From Prevotellaceae bacterium (GTDB lineage Bacteria; Bacteroidota; Bacteroidia; Bacteroidales; UBA932): a stretch of DNA of 7,920 bases. Both the position numbers and the translations under genes were made by a program. Location of the stretch: the NCBI GenBank assembly GCA_031259935.1, contig JAIRKV010000089.1:1-7920 (forward strand), written 5' to 3'. This document shows, piece after piece, positions 6,317 to 7,920 of the stretch. The first letter of the stretch is position 1. Every line of letters starts with the position of its first letter. The notes beneath the pieces were generated by a model. That model made no database searches and was not told the DNA's origin. It saw nothing but the letters and a program-made list of their open reading frames with translations.

Positions 6317-7060
6317 ATGTTTAGAAAAAATCAAATTATTATTGCAATTATTTGCAGTTTTGCTTTTTCGACAGCCACAATGGCGCAAAAAGCATTTGAC
6401 CAGCTTGCCGTTGGTCTGGAAACGGGAACTTATGGACCCGGTATTACGGCTTCAACATCATTGTTTCCTAACTTCAAGTTAAGAGGCGGATTCGATTTCT
6501 TCAGTTTCAGTCCCAATTTGGATTTTGACATTTCTCCCGACGGTTATATTCCCAATGGAACCGATCAAGCCGAAAAATTATCGGGTTCTCTTTACGACCC
6601 AAAATTAAGTTTTGTTAATTTTAAACTTTTACTCGATTGTTATCCATGGAAAAACGGTATTTTTTCTATTTCGGCAGGTTTTTATCTGGGTGCAAATTCT
6701 ATTTCGATGAAAGGAAGAATAAATGACTACGATCCGGATATGGTTTTCGAACTTAACGACGATATTGTTGTAAAACCACGTACGGACGGAACTTTTGATG
6801 CAAAGGTTAAATTAGGTAGTTTTATTAAGCCTTATTTTGGAATTGGATTGGGACGCTCAATTGCAAACAAAAGAGTAGCCTTCAAATTCGATTTGGGAAT
6901 AATTTATCAGGGCGATTTCAAGTTCGACAGCGATCAAGTGTCTGGTTTGCAAAAAGTTCAGGACAGGTTAAACAATAACGATGAATTAAAAGATCTTCCA
7001 AAAGGAATTTTAAAATTGTGGCCCATGCTCAATTTTTCTCTTACTTACAAAATTTTTTAA
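6317..7060 (+). CDS. Secreted beta-barrel protein, probable outer-membrane, unassigned
   Basis: 247 residues. The N-terminus is a clear signal peptide: basic MFRKNQ, a hydrophobic core IIIAIICSFAFSTA, and a likely signal peptidase I site after TMA (residue 23), leaving QKAFDQ. No lipobox cysteine is seen. The mature part alternates polar and aromatic or hydrophobic residues in many short segments (FKLRGGFDFFSF, GIFSISAGFYLG, IKPYFGIGLG, VAFKFDLGIIYQG) and ends in FSLTYKIF, a terminal aromatic typical of outer-membrane barrels recognised by the Bam complex. This suggests a small 8-12-strand barrel of the kind common among Bacteroidetes hypothetical proteins. It carries no SusD, TonB or OmpA domain. 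The substrate is unknown. It has its own promoter and appears monocistronic. Confidence 0.8.
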   Translation: MFRKNQIIIAIICSFAFSTATMAQKAFDQLAVGLETGTYGPGITASTSLFPNFKLRGGFDFFSFSPNLDFDISPDGYIPNGTDQAEKLSGSLYDPKLSFVNFKLLLDCYPWKNGIFSISAGFYLGANSISMKGRINDYDPDMVFELNDDIVVKPRTDGTFDAKVKLGSFIKPYFGIGLGRSIANKRVAFKFDLGIIYQGDFKFDSDQVSGLQKVQDRLNNNDELKDLPKGILKLWPMLNFSLTYKIF

Positions 7061-7271
7061 ACAGTTATTCCTTAAATAAGCCAACTTTATGTAGCGCGTG
7101 ATAATAAAATTTTTGCAAAAAAATAAGTGAAAAATAAATTTTAAAATTTTTCCTTAACTTTTCCGTCGTTTTCTCCAAACTCCATGCAATTTCTGCCGTT
7201 AATGCGTTGATTTGCATGCCGTTATTTTTATGCGAAAATTTTGTGTACATCGAAAAAGTCATGAAATTTTT

Positions 7272-7386
7272 CCTGTTTTTTGACTGTAAAATTACTGATT
7301 TCTGCAATTTTATACGAATATTTTTATTGATAAATTATTAATAATCAATGTGTTGCCTGCTTATTAAGGAGCGACTACTTAATAAC
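7272..7386 (-). repeat. Dispersed intergenic repeat, degenerate copy C1
   Basis: Same orientation as copy A. It shares CCTGTTTT-GACT (7272-7285, compare 1533-1548), ACG-ATTTTTATT-GATAA (7314-7333, compare 1563-1591) and GCTTATTAAGGAG (7359-7371, compare 1630-1642). It ends in a near-perfect hairpin at 7361-7385: 8-bp arms TTATTAAG and CTTAATAA, plus an inner AG/CT pair. Divergence between the blocks is considerable, so the homology call rests on block order. Confidence 0.5.
7361..7385. repeat. 25-nt hairpin at the centre of copies C1/C2
   Basis: TTATTAAG (7361-7368) and CTTAATAA (7378-7385) are perfect inverted arms; inside, AG/CT can pair across GA and a 3-nt CGA loop. The same hairpin, less perfect, is at 1632-1653 in copy A, and a remnant is at 6030-6045 in copy B. 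Confidence 0.65.
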
Positions 7387-7428
7387 AATGATTAAATTTC
7401 CTGAAATTCAGATAAATACATGTCGCTT

Positions 7429-7485
7429 TATACTTATAACAGTTAGCAACTATAAAATATGCATAGTTTGTTGAATATAAGTATA
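7429..7485. repeat. Long imperfect inverted repeat
   Basis: Outer arms TATACTTAT (7429-7437) and ATAAGTATA (7477-7485) are perfect 9-mers; inner arms AACTAT (7448-7453) and ATAGTT (7463-7468) can pair across a 9-nt loop. It sits between C1 and C2 and is itself bracketed by TTAATAAC (7379-7386) and GTTATTAA (7496-7503). Confidence 0.4.
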
Positions 7486-7523
7486 TTATCGCATAGTTAT
7501 TAACTTTTTTTCTCCAATTTAGG

Positions 7524-7583
7524 ATACAGGATAAAAGTCTGCAAAACAGGAGCAAATTTTTTCTTCTTTGTGTTCGTCATTGC
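7524..7583 (+). repeat. Dispersed intergenic repeat, copy C2 (conserved end)
   Basis: Matches copy A, minus strand 1560-1502, at about 90% by eye: ATACA-GATAAAAGTC-GCA, then AAACAGGA-CA, then a T-rich block with TTTGTGTTCGTCATTGC. It is in the same orientation as copy B. The part towards the 7361-7385 hairpin is poorly conserved. After the final GC it passes directly into the CGTCATTGCGAG-type repeat. Confidence 0.7.
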
Positions 7584-7672
7584 GGGCGGTTAGCCCGAAG
7601 CAAGCCAGAAGATCATTTGCCATTTTTTCACTGTTTATTTTTCTGGATTGCTTCGCTTCGCTCGCAATGACG
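7575..7672. repeat. Inverted pair of the CGTCATTGCGAG interspersed repeat
   Basis: The left arm (7575-7608) begins CGTCATTGCGGGCGG and ends CGAAGCAAGCCAG. The right arm (7643-7672) is the reverse complement of CGTCATTGCGAGCG followed by AAGCGAAGCAATCCAG. The arms differ by a 4-base insertion and a few substitutions and are separated by 34 bp, so the whole can form a large stem-loop. This repeat is widespread in bacterial genomes; its chance translations (LDCFASLAMT-like) often become spurious ORFs, as they do here. Confidence 0.8.
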
Positions 7673-7675
7673 TGC

Positions 7676-7758
7676 TTATTTCTTTGTTTTGTTCGTCATT
7701 GCGAGTACATCAGATCGAAACCTGCAAACGGAGATCGACGCAAGTCAATCCGTAATAT
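7676..7758 (+). repeat. Further partial copy of the CGTCATTGCGAG repeat
   Basis: TTATTTCTTTGTTTTG (7677-7692) precedes TTCGTCATTGCGAG (7692-7705), like the 3' part of copies A, B and C2. The sequence then diverges and ends GACGCAAGTCAATCCG, compare GAAGCAATCC. It is followed to 7807 by sequence with no recognisable feature. Confidence 0.5.
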
Positions 7759-7807
7759 CAGCATCTCACAAAATCATAGCGGGCAAAGTATAAATCAATA
7801 TAAAAAC

Positions 7808-7920
7808 TTATTGTAATGTTGTCGGACAGCCGTAAATGATTTTCCATATTCCTTCGGAAATAAAAATAATTCCAAATAAAAAAATTATAATTCCGGCTAT
7901 TTTATTAACCATCCAAAGAT
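7808..7920 (-). CDS. C-terminal fragment of an unidentified membrane protein
   Basis: The minus-strand frame is open from the right edge of the window to TAA at 7810-7808, giving 36 codons: LWMVNKIAGIIIFLFGIIFI then SEGIWKIIYGCPTTLQ. The run AGIIIFLFGIIFI is a convincing transmembrane helix, followed by an amphipathic aromatic tail. It lies just beyond the repeats, and codon content is more protein-like than in the adjacent spacer. The rest of the gene lies outside the window. An in-frame ATG at residue 3 could make it a tiny 34-residue protein, but a fragment is more likely. No family recognised. Confidence 0.5.
   Translation of the reverse strand, partial: LWMVNKIAGIIIFLFGIIFISEGIWKIIYGCPTTLQ

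Larger units (their letters stand above)
7061..7807. other. Gene-free repeat-rich region
   Basis: About 750 bp without a believable gene. From left to right: a short hairpin of the dispersed-repeat type right after the stop codon (7064-7080); A+T-rich DNA; a minus-strand stretch at 7140-7212 reading like the common CGCAGA/GGAGAA-type interspersed repeat; repeat copies C1 and C2; a long imperfect hairpin (7429-7485); and the CGTCATTGCGAG repeat cluster (7575-7758). Open frames here (80 aa minus, 82 aa plus) look like translations of repeats. Confidence 0.6.

Noticed and set aside
7065..7307. 80-residue minus-strand open frame
   Set aside because: Low-complexity Lys/Phe-rich product overlapping repeat-like DNA, with no upstream -7 box noticed; the TAEIAWSLEK stretch fits repeat-derived sequence better than a gene.
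7272..7705. CRISPR array
   Set aside because: Repeats are few, divergent, unevenly spaced and in both orientations; no regular direct repeat-spacer pattern and no cas genes.
7568..7816. 82-residue plus-strand open frame
   Set aside because: It translates the CGTCATTGCGAG repeat in both arms (LDCFASLAMT and VRHCE are typical chance translations) and has no promoter or family match.

Overview
The window looks like chromosome from a low-GC member of the Bacteroidetes, probably Bacteroidales-like; I cannot name the genus. The evidence is A+T-rich intergenic DNA, no Shine-Dalgarno sequences ahead of the genes, and a Bacteroidetes-type -7 element (TAnnTTTG) upstream of all five complete genes. Two of these, comF and the outer-membrane gene, also have a -33-like TTTG/TTTC exactly 19 bp further up. 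The eukaryote-like (GH13_8 type) glycogen branching enzyme also fits this phylum.

Layout from left to right: tyrS (tyrosyl-tRNA synthetase, minus, 13-1320); a gene-free 595-bp divergent intergenic region holding a dispersed repeat (copy A), a perfect 17-bp palindrome and the tyrS and glgB promoters; glgB (plus, 1916-3898); a short convergent gap with weak terminator candidates; hemW (radical-SAM heme chaperone, minus, 3990-5120, start corrected inward from the longest frame); a divergent promoter region; comF (phosphoribosyltransferase-like, plus, 5261-5959); a 357-bp spacer with repeat copy B and a promoter; an unassigned secreted, probable outer-membrane beta-barrel protein (plus, 6317-7060); about 750 bp without a believable gene, packed with repeats; and the last 36 codons of an unidentified membrane protein entering from the right edge on the minus strand.

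The genes are conserved housekeeping functions (translation, glycogen storage, heme delivery, nucleic-acid/competence-related PRTase) with no obvious shared pathway. Each seems to be transcribed alone from its own promoter.

The unusual content lies between the genes. A roughly 190-bp element occurs as two inverted copies (A at 1461-1654, B at 6020-6215) that bracket glgB-hemW-comF. A third locus (7272-7583) appears to hold two degenerate copies back to back, in opposite orientation, around a 25-nt hairpin. The elements carry a hairpin near one end and, in A, B and C2, a TTCGTCATT(T)GC word internally or at the other end. That word is also the first part of the widespread CGTCATTGCGAG...GAAGCAATCC interspersed repeat, which forms a large inverted pair at 7575-7672. 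In two loci the hairpin's outer arm has a second perfect inverted partner further away, and the arm differs between loci in a compensated way. This is the best candidate here for an undescribed system: a small non-coding mobile or structured-RNA repeat family. That is inference from one window.
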